Shown here in pieces: positions 50,956 through 62,228 of a DNA stretch of 64,000 nucleotides. The position numbers and the translations under genes are program-made. The stretch covers positions 21,163,873 through 21,227,872 of the forward strand of contig OZ020248.1 in NCBI GenBank assembly GCA_963971285.1, read 5' to 3'. The DNA is from Astropecten irregularis (Eukaryota > Echinodermata > Asteroidea > Paxillosida > Astropectinidae). How positions within the stretch are numbered: position 1 is the first letter of the stretch; every line of letters begins with the position of its first letter. The notes under the pieces are model-generated. The model saw only the letters and a list, made by a program, of their open reading frames with translations. It was not told where the DNA came from and searched no databases.

Positions 50956-52464
50956 TCATTGAATTCCAGGAATCTGCGTTATGCCAAAGTATTCCTGTAA
51001 TGTTGGGGTGTTTTGAAATGCCGTCCAGTTTTTGGTATCTTCAACTCTAGCTTCTGTGTCACATTCTTTGTTATCTTGAACTAGTTCCTTACATTGCTCA
51101 GAGGAATGCCTGCTTCTTAGATGATTAATTAAGACAGTTGTACTTTGAAGGACTCCTTCAGCATTCATATTATTGCCCTGAATTGCTTTGGCAACTTTTT
51201 CACATTGGCCAAACTCCAAACATCTTCAGACAAATCATCAACCCAAAGTTAGTCTTGGCTTGAAGTCCTTGCTTGAAAAGTCCAGCAATTTTGGCCCTTG
51301 AGTCTGTTGTGGTATTGTTGTTGTGGCACAGTTTACCTAAAGTCATAAGAACAGTGTAGTACGAGTCAACAATGAAGGTCATTGAATAATTCCACATTCC
51401 TGGGCGATGTGTGGACTTATAACCTCTTGCAACAGGATTCCGACTGTTGGACATGTCAAACAATCTGTCGATTATCTAATAAGAAAAAAACAAGAATCAT
51501 TGTGAATTGTCTGTTGCTGTGATATTTACTTCATAATTCAAAGAAAAGTAGAAAGCATAAAAATACTGAATAACACATTCTTAAACACATGATTCATTTC
51601 TTCATTTTACTACTTGAATCTTCAGGTTTGCCTTTGGTATACTGAAGAAAACCTTGCCTGAATGAACTTGATGGTTGCTTCACACCCTTGGAAGTTTGCA
51701 TCCTTCGACTGGCTGAGCATGGTTAATGCTGATGCAACAGACCTGCTCAGTGTCTGTGCAGCTAGGGATACCTTCATCTTTTGCCCTTCAAAGTCCACAT
51801 GCTTTGAAGACAGTCGATTGCCAGATGAAGTCCCTCGGTTTCCTGGAGTGTACTTAACTTGTCTAAGAAAGACCAATTAATCTCGCCATGTGGGCCAGAG
51901 ACAGGGCTGTATGCATGAAGCATATTTCTTGCTAGCTTCAGCATATGGCAAGCATCCATTATGAGATGCACACGCTCTCCAAAAAATGGATGGATGAAAT
52001 ACGGCTTTAGTGGTTTACCCAGGGTCAATTCGCACCCAAGCATTGTCATCATGCTGACATTTGTACATTGGCCATCCATGGTCATACACACAAGACACAA
52101 CTTTAATGCCTGCTTCATGAAGAGCTTGCAGGGTTTGCTCGACCAGCACTTTCTGTGTTACTGGCTTCAGAGTTCTGGTTAGGAAGTATGCAATTGGAGC
52201 TTTTCAATGAGGCTGAAGTCCAACCACCATAAACACCAAGGCCTCACTTGCTTCGGTGCTCTCATCTGGGCCATCACCAAGATCAACAAAGCCCACAGTT
52301 TATCCACTGGAAGCATCGTAGTGAAGGTGTTTCTTTATGGCCATGGTATCTATCATTAGGCAGACATGGCTGTACTTGTCTGGATCACTCTCCTTGTGTT
52401 TCTTCAATACTTCCACCATAGCACTGTTTAAGCCTGGCTTTGAATACACAGATTGCAGCCACCT
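50956..52464 (-). pseudogene. P-element/THAP9-like transposase, broken
   Basis: Exon 52464-51664 begins after acceptor TTTTCTAG and reads KYSHVCLMIDTMAIKKHLHY (first catalytic Asp in MID), a stop, VGFVDLGDG, ALVFMVVGLQ, a second stop, APIAYFLTRTL, then after a frame change CTNVSMMTMLGCEL, LIMDACHMLKLARNMLHAYS and, after another frame change, KMKVSLAAQTLSRSVASALT with CEATIKFI. The next exon (51475-51200) gives RLFDMSNSRNPVARGYKS. These are, in order, the RNase H-like core, GTP-binding-insert region and C-terminal part of P-element transposases. Two stops and two frameshifts: dead. Confidence 0.88.
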
Positions 52465-52554
52465 AGAAAATACAGACAGTGTGTGGATATGCATCTTTAA
52501 ACACTGAATTTTTGTAACAGATGCTATCAACAAGTCCCCAACTAGCAATTGCAA

Positions 52555-53464
52555 ATAATTATAAAGAGTGATTAAAAGTACCTGGCTAGGGTATGTGGAT
52601 TAGGTAATGGAAAATGGGAATTTCTGCGTTTTTTAAATATTTTCTGTCTGGAACCAACTTTGGAGCATTGCCAATTTTTGTTTGAATTTGTAAGGGCAAT
52701 ACGCTTGCTTGGGGGTGACCATATGTACCTCTTTAATACACATATGCAATATGAAGCTTTTCTAATGATCAATCTGAGTATTAATTATGGGGGCCTGAAA
52801 ATGGAAATTAATTATTTCCGCAGAATAAATTTGAGTTTTGAGCTGCCTGTAGAGAGAAAGGGGGATGAGATACAATTGTTTTAAGGCCAGATTGGAGTTC
52901 CTTTGATGCAAGTTACCCTGAGTACAAGTTTTCAGCTTTGTATCTTATTTTAAAGTTGCTCTTTAGGACATTTCAAAACACAATTTCTTCAATAACGAGT
53001 ATCGCACGCTTTTAAAGGTCGATACCACGCCCACTTTGACAGGCCCTAATTCCAAAACGACTTGGAGTTGAAATGTTTTATTTTGCATATATGTTCATTA
53101 TATATATAGATGATTGTTAGAAATGAATTTCAGCCAAATCGGAGAGGTGACCTGCAGCCCCATTGGTTGATTTGACACTGAATGACCCTGCAGGAATTTC
53201 CCCCATTCAGCACATGAACTAAATCTGTAGTCATGAACATTTCTCCACATTGTATCATGTGCTTCAGGTTTTAAGAACCTGCCTTCACATGATGTCAGAA
53301 CAATCCATAAAGCTGACACTGATGATGAACAAAGGCCTATAAACTCAGGACTTTGATTGCTTACACCTGTGTGAACACCACCAGTCTCCATCAGGCTCCT
53401 CCTCCAGCTCCACACAAGAATAGTGAAACCAACCACTCTGAGTCTATGGTGTGTGATGTTACTA
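52555..53464. other. No gene recognised
   Basis: The minus-strand frame at 53098-53436 was examined and not recognised; it may include the worn continuation of the hAT fragment at 53465. Confidence 0.35.
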
Positions 53465-53715
53465 TCATGTTATTATCATGTAGTCTTTGGTACTAATGCT
53501 TGTCCAGCAATCCGTTGTGTATGAGACATTGTCCATTTTTGCAAGGAAGTCTCTCACGTTCTGTCTCTTTTGATCATACAAGAGTCGTAATCGGTTAGAC
53601 ACTGTTCTTCTTGTTGGCAATGTATATCCCGGTACTGCCGTCTCCATGAGCGTCTTGAGCCCCTCCCCTTCCACGAGGCTGATCGGTAGCTTCACTGTCA
53701 GACTTCAACTCTGAG
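53465..53715 (-). pseudogene. hAT transposase fragment (N-terminal/early core)
   Basis: Reads KLPISLVEGEGLKTLMETAV, PGYTLPTRRTVSNRLRLLYD and VSYTTDCWTSISTKDYM. P.S.VE..GF..L.....P.Y..PSR.T.S..L and TTD.WTS are hAT landmarks, the D of TTD being a catalytic residue. The upstream part shifts frame into an Asp/Ser-rich stretch (53831-53716). Confidence 0.78.
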
Positions 53716-53864
53716 TCCGAAGAAGAAGTATCAGACTCAGAATCTTGTGCATGTACATCATGTGACTTGGGCACCCTCCTGCACATTACACCTCCTCTCA
53801 GCCACAAGTCTACTGCTTCCTGGGGGTTCAAGTCAGTTACAGCCAGGGACTACAGCATGACTGC

Positions 53865-54065
53865 TTATTGGTCAGTTACAGTATTCTCCTTCAGGGTGGT
53901 CAGGTGTTTAGTCTTCAACAGCTTCAACTGACTGAACCCTCGCTCAGCATCCACAGAGCTTGCTGGGATGGTCAGCAGCAGATCTATGAGTTTGCAGATG
54001 TTTGGGATTTCCTGCCAGAGGGAAGGATGGATGTACTCCCACTTGGCACTGGCCACACTCTGGTA
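53865..54065 (-). pseudogene. hAT C-terminal dimerisation region
   Basis: Reads IHPSLWQEIPNICKLIDLLL, TIPASSVDAERGFSQLKLLK, TKHLTTLKENTVTDQ. PAS...ER.FS..K.IKT......E.L..L is the hATC domain. An AG acceptor sits just before YQSVASAKWEY. A different copy from the neighbouring fragment at 53465. Confidence 0.8.
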
Positions 54066-54329
54066 TCTGAAAATCAACAAAATTATGGCGTTAATTTTGA
54101 GACACTTACATGTACGGGTAGCAAAAAAATGACAATTCATTCAGCACCAACTGCCCACAATTCTATTTTGAGATAATCAAAACTAACGGTTTCAAGTTAA
54201 TTATTTTCTTCTACACATAGTGATTACTTTTTTCTAGTTCAACCTGAATAAGCTTCATAAATCAATCTTGAGGAAAGCACTACCACTTCCCTGTCTGTCA
54301 AAAAACAGCTCCTTGAGAAATAAAAAAAC

Positions 54330-54600
54330 CAAAATGTTTCTTAACCCCGAGGTCATCCTCCAAAATGCACCCAAGTTCTTTCTCTAGAGGACCCATGTGG
54401 GATTTCACCTCCTGGAAAATGCCATCCAGTTACTTCTTGCCTTTGTCTCTTCTGTTCTTGAGGTCAGCGAGCATCTGTGTATATCTTTCCACAAGCAAGA
54501 GTTGCCTCTGGACAACATCCTTAACAGTGGCTACATCCCCTTTACAAACTTGACACACAAACCTAACGCTCTGAACATTGACACCCTTTAATCCCATACA
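54330..54600 (-). pseudogene. Upstream helical part of the same hAT gene
   Basis: Reads RQLLLVERYTQMLADLKNRR, DKGKK, stop, LDGIFQEVKSHMGPLEKELG. Helical stretch of the kind that precedes the hATC domain in this subgroup. Confidence 0.4.
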
Positions 54601-54829
54601 GTCAGTGTGGAACTATCCACATTCATCATTGATACCACACACATGCACACTTGACCCACTGTACATCACCTGCACTGCCAGAAATGACAGAAAATGCACA
54701 GGTCTGTACTGCACAGAAGTCACTGGCTCCCTTTCCCCGCTTTCCCTCTTGTATCTTTTGAAATCCATTCAACAAACGCTCTTGATATTTCTGTTCGTTA
54801 GACGCCACAGCAAAAATGGACAATCACCA

Positions 54830-55397
54830 GTGCTTCCTTCAACAGCCTGAGCACATACATATCTCTTCATCATATGCTACACACCGAGCATTAGGGCAAA
54901 CTGGTTTGCCATCCATGGACAATAAAGTTGCTCCTTGGCTTTGTTCCAACAAAATTACACTTGTCCCTTATGTTGTCAAGTATGAATTGCCGCTTCTCAG
55001 TGCTGTTAAGGCTCTGAACTTGCAGTTGGCAAAGTTCCACGTCTAACAAAGAAAGTGTTTTCATGCAATTGTAGCTACAACTTTTTTCCTGCAGGACATG
55101 TATGGGATCTCTTTGAACCTTTTGACGCCTCTCATGCAAGTGACAGCCGATTGGTGAGTCATCAAGCAGTGGTACAGTTCTGCTGCTACTTGTCTTAACT
55201 GGTGTTGATGAGGCTAACTCAGAAAATGCTTCCTCCGGTGACAAATAGCTGTCTGACTCTGGCTCTGATCCAGACCATAAAAGTGGCTCTGTGTCCGTCA
55301 GCTTGCTGCAGTTTGAAAGTTCCAAAGGATCAGGGTCCATCAAATTTAGCTTGCTTGCAGTTTCACTTTCTGTGTCTGAAGAATCACTACAGTCCAA
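54830..55397 (-). pseudogene. Family B N-terminal fragment
   Basis: An acidic leader (SDSSDTESETASK; LLWSGSEPESDSYLSPEEAF) is followed by KSCSYNCMKTLSLLDVELCQ, VQSLNSTEKRQFILDNIRD, NFIVHG and, after a frame change, GKPVCPNARCVAYDEE. The C...C...L......SL...E....I......F.V.GK.VC order starts the repeat-borne family that also leaves pieces at 58245-60197 and 62638-62960. Confidence 0.55.
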
Positions 55398-55499
55398 TGG
55401 CTATGTGTCTATTGTATTCAATGGGTCTGCAGTGGATGTGTCTGCCAAGCCTGTTTCCATGGTTCCATCACCACCATTTTTTATTATCCTGTCAGAAAC

Positions 55500-55985
55500 A
55501 GACATAAATGATTAAAATATGAGCGTCTTAGTACATTGTGGCAAAGGTACTTCAAAATGGGAAAAAGAGGAAGGGAAAGCATTAGAAGCAACGGGGACAA
55601 CATGAAAAACAATCGTTAACAACGATTTTGGGAGTTTATGTAGAATATGCAGAACCGTATTATGAAGTTAGACTACGTCTTGGTAGTTGGTACAAAGGTC
55701 TATACATGTATAATGCTATCATGGAGGAATAAGAACAATCAGATGACAGAGTGTTCTTAATTATTCCTCCGTGATATAAAAAATGTACATAAAGAGAAGG
55801 AACATTTCAGTAAATTTGCATCAGTGAATGATAAAGAATTTGTTTTGTTTTACCTGTACACTGAGGTAAGCACTGTATACTCAAGTATTATCGTTAGAGC
55901 TTGGGAAAAATGTATTTATAACGAATGGAAGTAAAATTTCTCACTTTGTATTGTTTGTTATGATTTACACGGTCCTTTTGGAAAC
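55500..55985. other. No gene; one hairpin
   Basis: An imperfect inverted repeat of about 20 bp (TCATGGAGGAATAAGAACA at 55719 and its complement ending near 55773) lies here. Confidence 0.45.
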
Positions 55986-55987
55986 TT

Positions 55988-56420
55988 CTAGAGGTAGGGG
56001 GGATTTTTCTCAGGACGCTTCATTCCACTTCTGTACACTGCTCGCTGGGTTAAACTCTGTACTGGTGGCCCATCAACAGCTATTCTCTGCAACGTATCTA
56101 TTGTGTCAAGACGCAGACTCAGGCGCCAGTCTCCCAGAATCCTCTTAATGAAGGAGAACATATGCTCCACTTGCGCAGTTGCCACCGGGCACACAAGAAT
56201 GATGCAAACGAGATGTAGAATATTTACATACGATTGACGCTGGGTTGTCAAAAACTTTTTCCCACAAGGGAACAAACTTCTCTCCCATATGATGTCGAAA
56301 GATGTCCAACTTGAGAGCCACCCACTCCTTTTGCAGACCCTTCCTGTTACAACCCTGCTCATCAAGAATATGTGAAAAGTGGTCGCTGAGAATGGTCATC
56401 TCATCCACACCATACAACAC
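55988..56420 (-). pseudogene. hAT transposase C-terminal region, another copy
   Basis: 56420-56230 reads YGVDEMTILSDHFSHILDEQ and ALKLDIFRHHMGEKFVPLWE; 56365-55990, in a shifted frame, reads VNILHLVCIILVCPVATAQV, EHMFSFIKRILGDWRLSLRL. The VCP...A..E..FS...R...DWR..L pattern is an hATC variant. A frame change near 56240 breaks it. Confidence 0.72.
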
Positions 56421-56956
56421 CAGATTACATATAAAAAAAAAGTCATATAAAGTGGCATTAGTTACTCATGGCATGTGACGAAAAATTATTGATTTAATAT
56501 TACGTTCGATTTAATTTTTTTAATGCTAACAATAACTGTAAAAGGTTCTATCATATTTTGTTAGCATACCGAAACAAACATATTCACCTATAGGGGCCTA
56601 AGTTATACATTTTACGTCAAGAATGATGTACATGTATAATTTTATTCAGTAAAGAGAGAAACATTTCGATTTTTGTAACAATAAAAAATGACGCTGGGCG
56701 CTTTTCACTGTTTTCTCAAAAAGTGGGCACATGGGACTGAAAATTTTACAGACAACTTTTCGAACTAAAGCCTATATAAATCCGGTGAAACTAGAGTATA
56801 GAACAGGTATAGATTTATATTACGACTGACTAAAATGATGACCAAAATAAACCGAGAATGATAATAAACATACATGTAAACCTAGAATGAATACAAGTAA
56901 TAAATTGCTGTAAACTAATCGGCCAAAATAATGACCTGAAATTTGTACAAATGGTT
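56421..56956. other. No gene recognised
   Basis: AT-rich spacer. Confidence 0.35.
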
Positions 56957-57069
56957 GGAGTTAAGAGGGTCTGACTTGCTTCGATCCTAGCAGGATCTTC
57001 ATCGAAGGCTTTAGCCTTACCTTCGATAAAGGTCCTGCTAGGATCGAAAGGCGACAGGTCCTCCTAACT
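56957..57069. repeat. 113-bp foldback hairpin
   Basis: Left arm from GGAGTTAAGAGGGTCTGACT to ATCGAAGG, right arm from CCTTCGATAAAGG to GTCCTCCTAACTC; the arms pair over some 50 bases with scattered mismatches around the loop CTTTAGCCTTA. Likely a miniature foldback element. Confidence 0.8.
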
Positions 57070-57192
57070 CAAAGGCTTCAAAGCATAACCAAGAATGATC
57101 GATGTAATATGAAAACAAATACATTGGTCAGTATTACATTCAAAAGAAATCAACTTTACCTCAATCAATCAAGTACACGCATATTAGAACAA

Positions 57193-57795
57193 TTACCACC
57201 TTAAAGCTGCAGCCTTCCTGCACTTGCCATTCACGCTCTCTCTAACCATCTTTTCCATCTTCCCATTGCTAAAATCCCTAGGGAATTCAATAATGGCCTG
57301 GGCCATTATGGCCTTAAACTCGTTCTTCTTCCTGAGGGGAGCTTTCTCCACCCAGCATTTTCCATTAAACACTTTCCCTCTATGGTAGTTGCATTTAGCC
57401 AGCTCATCGACGGTGAAAACCTTCCCCACAAGTTTTAAAACAAAGTCCTGCGGATTGGCAGACTTGACATAGACGTCATCAAAAACCTCCTTCGATAAAA
57501 TCATTGAATTGTCCTTTGATCCAATGACCACTTGGTCTTTGGAAACTGGCACGTAGTTCAACTCCCTGCTCCCTTGGCGAGACGGCCACCTTTCAGCCCG
57601 TAGTTCCCGGACCTCAGCTTGCAAATCCATAGTTTGGGCCGACATCTCCTGCAGCTTCGCCAAAACGTGCCGCAATTGATTTGGCATTATGATATCAACG
57701 CCTCCGACAAACTGCGACAAGTCAAGCAAGTCATCGGTGGTCTTGCGGGGGCAAGTTTCCTGGGATATTAACTTGCAGTATACCCATCCTATCAT
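57193..57795 (-). CDS. BEN-domain protein (C-terminal exon)
   Basis: Open for 200 codons. A helical part (LRHVLAKLQEMSAQTMDLQA) is followed by a linker and a BEN domain from about residue 100: VLKLVGKVFTVDELAKCNYH, WVEKAPLRKKNEFKAIMAQA, IIEFPRDFSNGKMEKMVRES, CRKAAAL. BEN domains bind DNA and mediate chromatin contacts; they are also carried by some mobile genes. An upstream ATG (MSDKKTAVQ) is separated by a TAG, so the true start is unclear. No break inside the domain: among the best preserved coding pieces here. Confidence 0.8.
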   Translation of the reverse strand: MIGWVYCKLISQETCPRKTTDDLLDLSQFVGGVDIIMPNQLRHVLAKLQEMSAQTMDLQAEVRELRAERWPSRQGSRELNYVPVSKDQVVIGSKDNSMILSKEVFDDVYVKSANPQDFVLKLVGKVFTVDELAKCNYHRGKVFNGKCWVEKAPLRKKNEFKAIMAQAIIEFPRDFSNGKMEKMVRESVNGKCRKAAALRW

Positions 57796-58240
57796 CGGCA
57801 GGAAGACCTATTGAACTGCTGTCTTCTTGTCACTCATTGTGAGCCTTCATTGTTCTATTGTTATGCATTTTCGTCCAGGTACAAACTGGGCATTCAAACT
57901 GGCTACTACTGACTGTGCTGTAAAATGTGACCGGCTCTGCAAAAAGGTGTATTATGTCGCAGATTGGAAAAAATGAGTGTTATACATATCTAGATTTGCC
58001 TTTTCATAAGCTTTCATTTGGTGTTTGTTTGACCCCTGTAGCATTTTCCGTTCTTGAGATATATTGATTTTTGCATATTCATTTTTTCTGAATTACGGAA
58101 AGTGCATTCAAAGATAAAGCGCGTTGAAGATGGTGTAGGTGAAAGAAAAACTTGAATGAAATTCTATCTTGAATATCCCTTAGGTTTAAAGAAGGGACCC
58201 AGGAACACCTGTCAATCAAAGTGGTGGACGAAGGTATTGC
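57796..58240. other. No gene recognised
   Basis: Spacer between the BEN gene and the family B remnant. Confidence 0.35.
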
Positions 58241-58244
58241 CGGA

Positions 58245-58856
58245 CTCATCGCCAACGAGCTGCGGGATGTGTGCCCCACCACCATGAAGTGTAGCTCAAT
58301 AGATCTGTGCAGGCCACACATGCAGCGCCAGAGCAGATACCTAATCCGTAGGTGCCAAAGAAGTGATCTAGGTAGCTGATCACAGCGTTGCTTCCCTTGG
58401 AAATTAGGAATGACTCGTCCACAAGGTAGTTGACCTGTTGCTTAACACCTTCGCAGTGAATGCCAAAGATGCCAAGCTTTCTAGGAGTCAAGAAGTACAC
58501 CGGTCCTGGCTGCAAAGGGTCTGCCGGATAGTGCACCTGCTGTGCATAGTCAAAAGAGTAGTGACTTGTCTCTACTCATCCTCCACAGGCCTTGTTCCTT
58601 CCTAAGTGGCTCACCCGGCCCTTGCCTCTCGGCAGTCTCCCTAGCCTGATGAACCAATTGCCTGTAGAATCCCCTCTCTTGGCTGACCTGGTTGAGATGG
58701 GCTTGCTGCAGTAGACAGCGAGCCTGCTTCTCAGTGTCCGGCAGATTTGCAGATCTGTACATCATTGTTTTTCAGTCATTGGTCTGTGGCAAATTATGAA
58801 AGGGCATAAGGCATTCCACACTTTTCGAAATGTCGAAAGTGCCACCGCTCTGCTGC
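58245..58856 (-). pseudogene. Family B exon 3: RNase H-like core candidate
   Basis: Acceptor TTTTCAG at 58857; the reading continues exon 2 in phase: RAVALSTFRKVWNALCPFII, CHRPMT, stop, then SANLPDTEKQARCLLQQAHL, ERGFYRQLVHQARETAE, DYAQQVHYPADPLQPGPVYF, LTPRKLGIFGIHCEGVKQQV, NYLVDES, KGSNAVISYLDHFFGTYGLG. After that, coding is deleted until GLHRSIELHFMVVGHT in another frame. The conserved D of DYAQQ and the GHT block suggest a DDE-like core (inference). Stop, frame changes and internal deletion make it a pseudogene. Confidence 0.68.
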
Positions 58857-58996
58857 CTGAAAACAACAAAAATCAACAAAATAGTGAATCTAGCTTAAGT
58901 TCAATTTATTTACTGTGACCGGTGACCCAATGCTAGCACACTGTCAAACTATTTATCAAATACCAGAAGCCAAGGTAGAAGTACCGGTTAGCAAGA

Positions 58997-59172
58997 AATA
59001 CGGGAGATTCCCAATATTGCGCCACCATGATTTTGCAGCGCATTGGCCAATCACAATGCGAGGAATTGATTTTGTCGACAAACTGCGCATGTTGAAAGAT
59101 GCGCAGTTTGTTCACAAATTGGCTAACGCGTTGCAAACTCATGGTGGCTTACTATTGTGAAACGACCATATT
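58997..59172. mobile_element. 176-bp foldback element in a family B intron
   Basis: Left arm AATACGGGAGATTCCCAATA...GCCACCATGATTTTGCAGCG, right arm its imperfect complement; the centre is a near-perfect hairpin on ACAAACTGCGCAT. Lies between exon 2 and exon 3 of the family B remnant. Confidence 0.75.
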
Positions 59173-59371
59173 GTTTTAACTGTTTGCCAACAAGCCAACA
59201 ACAGAAGTGGGACACTAAGGAGTTTCTTCTAGTATCCCCACAAAGTTTGGGACAAGAAAACAACTGGCTAGCAAAAACACCTGCAAACTGGGCAAGAGAA
59301 AAAAATAAGACCAAACTCATTATCAAGGCCCATATTGTCTCTTTTTAAACTTACAATTTATGAAAGCTTAC

Positions 59372-59651
59372 CTGATTGCTCCATGGCAAGCTTGTATTTC
59401 CACCACACATTGGCCTTGGTTTCACTAGATGGGAGAAGTTGTAGGTCGTCCCGTTTACACCCTGGAATGCAACCAGGCAGTGACACAGCATGCGTCTTGG
59501 CATAGTTTCCTATGAAGTTTCGAATGCTGACTCGATCATCAAAGCTGAGGTGATTCGGGAAGGTTTTTTTACCGCTGTTGCCATGGACTCTCGATCGGCA
59601 TCTGTTTCTCTGTAGTGTTTTTGAAGAGCAGATAAATTCTTGTGGCTCATA
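59372..59651 (-). pseudogene. Family B exon 2
   Basis: Acceptor TTTTCAG and donor ATCAG|GTAAGC. Reads RVHGNSGKKTFPNHLSFDDR, IGNYAKTHAVSLPGCIPGCK, RDDLQLLPSSETKANVWWKY; the first 60 bases carry their family match (ALQKHYRET) only in another frame, so an indel lies near 59590. Phase fits exon 3. Confidence 0.68.
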
Positions 59652-60028
59652 CTGAAAAGGAATTGTATACAAATACTCTTTTAGTCCCTCAAAATAAATT
59701 ATTACAACAAAATACTGAAGAAATTTTAGAAAACAGTTGTTGCAAATCATAATGTTTTTTCCTGAGGAGAGTTTTTTTTTCTTCAGACAAGCAAATGATT
59801 GGAATGATTCAAATATTTACACATTATTGTTTTCAAATGCATTGTATAAGACTATCAATTGCAAGGTAGGGCCTATAAGGTATATGAGTTTGTTAGCGTC
59901 GATGCAGGGGAAAGCTTTTTCAGTATCCATTATTGAACTCCAAAACACTGTTGCAAAAGAAATTACAAAAGAAGTAGCGTTTACAAAATAAACCCAATGC
60001 CCAGTACTTCCAAGAAAAAAATACATAC

Positions 60029-60197
60029 TGGTGAAGAAACAAAAACGTCTTCTTGCAGACAGGCTCGTTGTTGAACAAGAAGGATGACCTCTGTCTTTCC
60101 CGTCTCTTCTGCTCCTTTACTCTTGAGGAAGCCATTTGCTCGTTCTTGGTGGTGAAGGAGCGAATCTCACCCAGGATGACCATGTCTCTCTCCTCTT
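60029..60197 (-). CDS. Family B exon 1 (visible part)
   Basis: Ends at donor CACCA|GTATGT. Reads ERDMVILGEIRSFTTKNEQM, KEQKRRERQRSSFLFNNEPV, CKKTFLFLHQ. The LGEI...T.....K...R.......F.....VC...FLFLH order is the segment expected before exon 2. Confidence 0.6.
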
Positions 60198-60673
60198 TCA
60201 AATGAAACATACACCAAAAATAACGTCAGGATAGAAAATATGCTTAAAGCATATTTCTTTGACCATCAAACTTTAAGTTTTGGAAATACGAATCAGGAAA
60301 TACAGAAACTGCATTTAGGCCTATGCAAGGGGATATTATAGGCAAGGAGACGAGTTTGTAAGGGGCGGCTAGGAGGCGAGTTGACCTGTTACCACCTTAT
60401 CAATCTTTTTTTTTTTCTGCAGCTTCAAACGTGTAGACCTTACCACTCTTCTGAGATTTGATTTTTTTTTTATTGTAAATTATATTAGGCCTATAACATT
60501 TAAGTTATAACTTAATGCCTAACGTTACATGTCCATCAGTCATGTTTCAGTTTCATCATCAGTTTCCTGCTGTAGCGCGTAGTGTCTTGGGACATCATGG
60601 TGTCAACTCTTGCCTACAAGGCTGTATTCTTCCTCAACAAGCTCCTCCACTCCGCCTGCAGGTTAACCACCTT
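60198..60673. other. No gene recognised
   Basis: Contains T-rich runs at 60408 and 60463; nothing else. Confidence 0.35.
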
Positions 60674-61658
60674 TTATTGTAGTTGTTGCCTCGATAAGGA
60701 TGAATTTGAGGCATTTGATGAAGCTGATCCTATATTAATTTGCTTGTTCTTAAGCCTACTGTGTGCAGATGCCAAATCTCCTCTGTGCACTTTGCAGACA
60801 GCACATCTTCCTAAAGACAGCTCTACCATCAGGGCGCACTTCTTATGGTGAATGATCCCGTTCACATATGTATCCATTGGGATCTGTCCCTCACTCCCTT
60901 TCTTTGATGCCACAACATCCTCAAAATCTGGATTCCTAGGGCACACATTCAGATGATTCAATCTGCTGCACATGATGAATGTGTCCTCTGGTGTGGGGTG
61001 CTCTAGATGTCTCTGGCATAGAGAATGCCCCGATCACATGTGATGCCATCAACAATTAACTGCCAAGAGAAATCTGCCAAAATTGTGAAAGAGACACCTG
61101 GATTTCCAATCTTGTCATGCTTAAAGATTCTTAATCGGTCATCACCTCTCCACACCATCAGTGAGAATTCAACAGCTTTAGAGAAGTGGTCATCTAAAGT
61201 GAAAATCTTCACCGCTGTACATCTGTCGCACTCTCTCCGACTAAATTCAACAACCTCTACATTGCAGACTGCCTTCTTGCACTTTGAGTTGTTGACTTTC
61301 CACTTCTGCAACTTCACCACACAAATTTTACAGAGGTAGGGAGGATGGACGCCTACATCATCATTGACAACAGATATGCCTAAAGCTGTCAGGATTTCAG
61401 CAGTGAATTTCTCTTTTGGGACAGGGTGCCTATCTTCTGGTAGTGCACGAGGGGAACCACAGACGGCAGATTGGCAGCAAACAATCCTTGTGTTTCGCTT
61501 TCATCTAGAACCTGGTGCGGTTTGGAAAAAAAATGATCAAAATAGTAGACATTTAAAGCATTGCACATATCCGAAATTGGCCAATCAAAACAATGACGGT
61601 GCCGACAAAATATGCACTTCCTAAAAATTGAGGCTGTACACTTCCTAAATAAATTCAT
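60674..61658 (-). pseudogene. P-element-like family A fragment (N-terminal half), copy 3
   Basis: Blocks in order: KCIFCRHRHC (61620), VVPLVHYQKIGTLSQKRNSL (61440), Cys pair in VHPPYLCKICVVKLQKWKVN (61340), LADFSWQLIVDGITCDRGIL (61060), and after a frame change EHPTPEDTFIMCSRLNHLNV, CPRNPDFEDVVASKKGSEGQ, HHKKCALMVELSLGRCAVCK. The order matches the part upstream of the RNase H-like core in this family. One frame change near 61015; exon joins uncertain. Confidence 0.6.
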
Positions 61659-61879
61659 GTTGGGCTAATAGTAAGGCCTAATGTAAATTTAACTGTTTCA
61701 CAATTTATATGTCACAAAGGATGAGCCAATCCCAAGTAAATTACTAATTGGTAAACATGTTCTCCTTCTGATTGTTCTGCAGTTTTGTTTTGCTTTGTAA
61801 TCCATCATAGTCATAGGCCTACTCATTCATAGTCACACTGATACTACTCATACTGTAGGTCTAAATTAGCATTAGCATT

Positions 61880-62228
61880 GGCCTACCTCGTTGCAGAGCT
61901 TAAGGTAGTACTGCTGGTGCTACCACTAGATCTTGGCCTAGAAGCAGAAGAGGTAGGAGGCCTAATTGCACTCGTCCTGTTAGTGCTAGTGCTCGCATAA
62001 CCCAGGGTAGCTCCGGTTGTGCAAAAACTCGGACCACAACTAGTACTTGTACATGTAGTAGCAGCACTTAGCAGGCCTGGATGCACTGCCGGTACTACTG
62101 CTAGTGCTAGGCCTACTAATGTTAGGCCTAACGTTACTTGCGCTGGCTTCTGTTACTGTTGGCGGTAACGCGTCCATCACTCTGTCGAATGCAACTAATA
62201 ACCGGTTTGCCGTATCCTCCCTTATCAT
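61880..62228 (-). CDS. Possible first exon, Ser/Thr-rich
   Basis: ATG at 62228, reads MIREDTANRLLVAFDRVMDA, LPPTVTEASASNVRPNISRP, then a Ser/Thr/Gly-rich stretch that shifts frame near 62045. It sits directly upstream of the family A copy 3 and could be its start. Low support. Confidence 0.3.

Noticed and set aside
53098-53436. Continuation of the hAT transposase
   Set aside because: Position and strand fit, but no hAT landmark can be read in any frame of this stretch.
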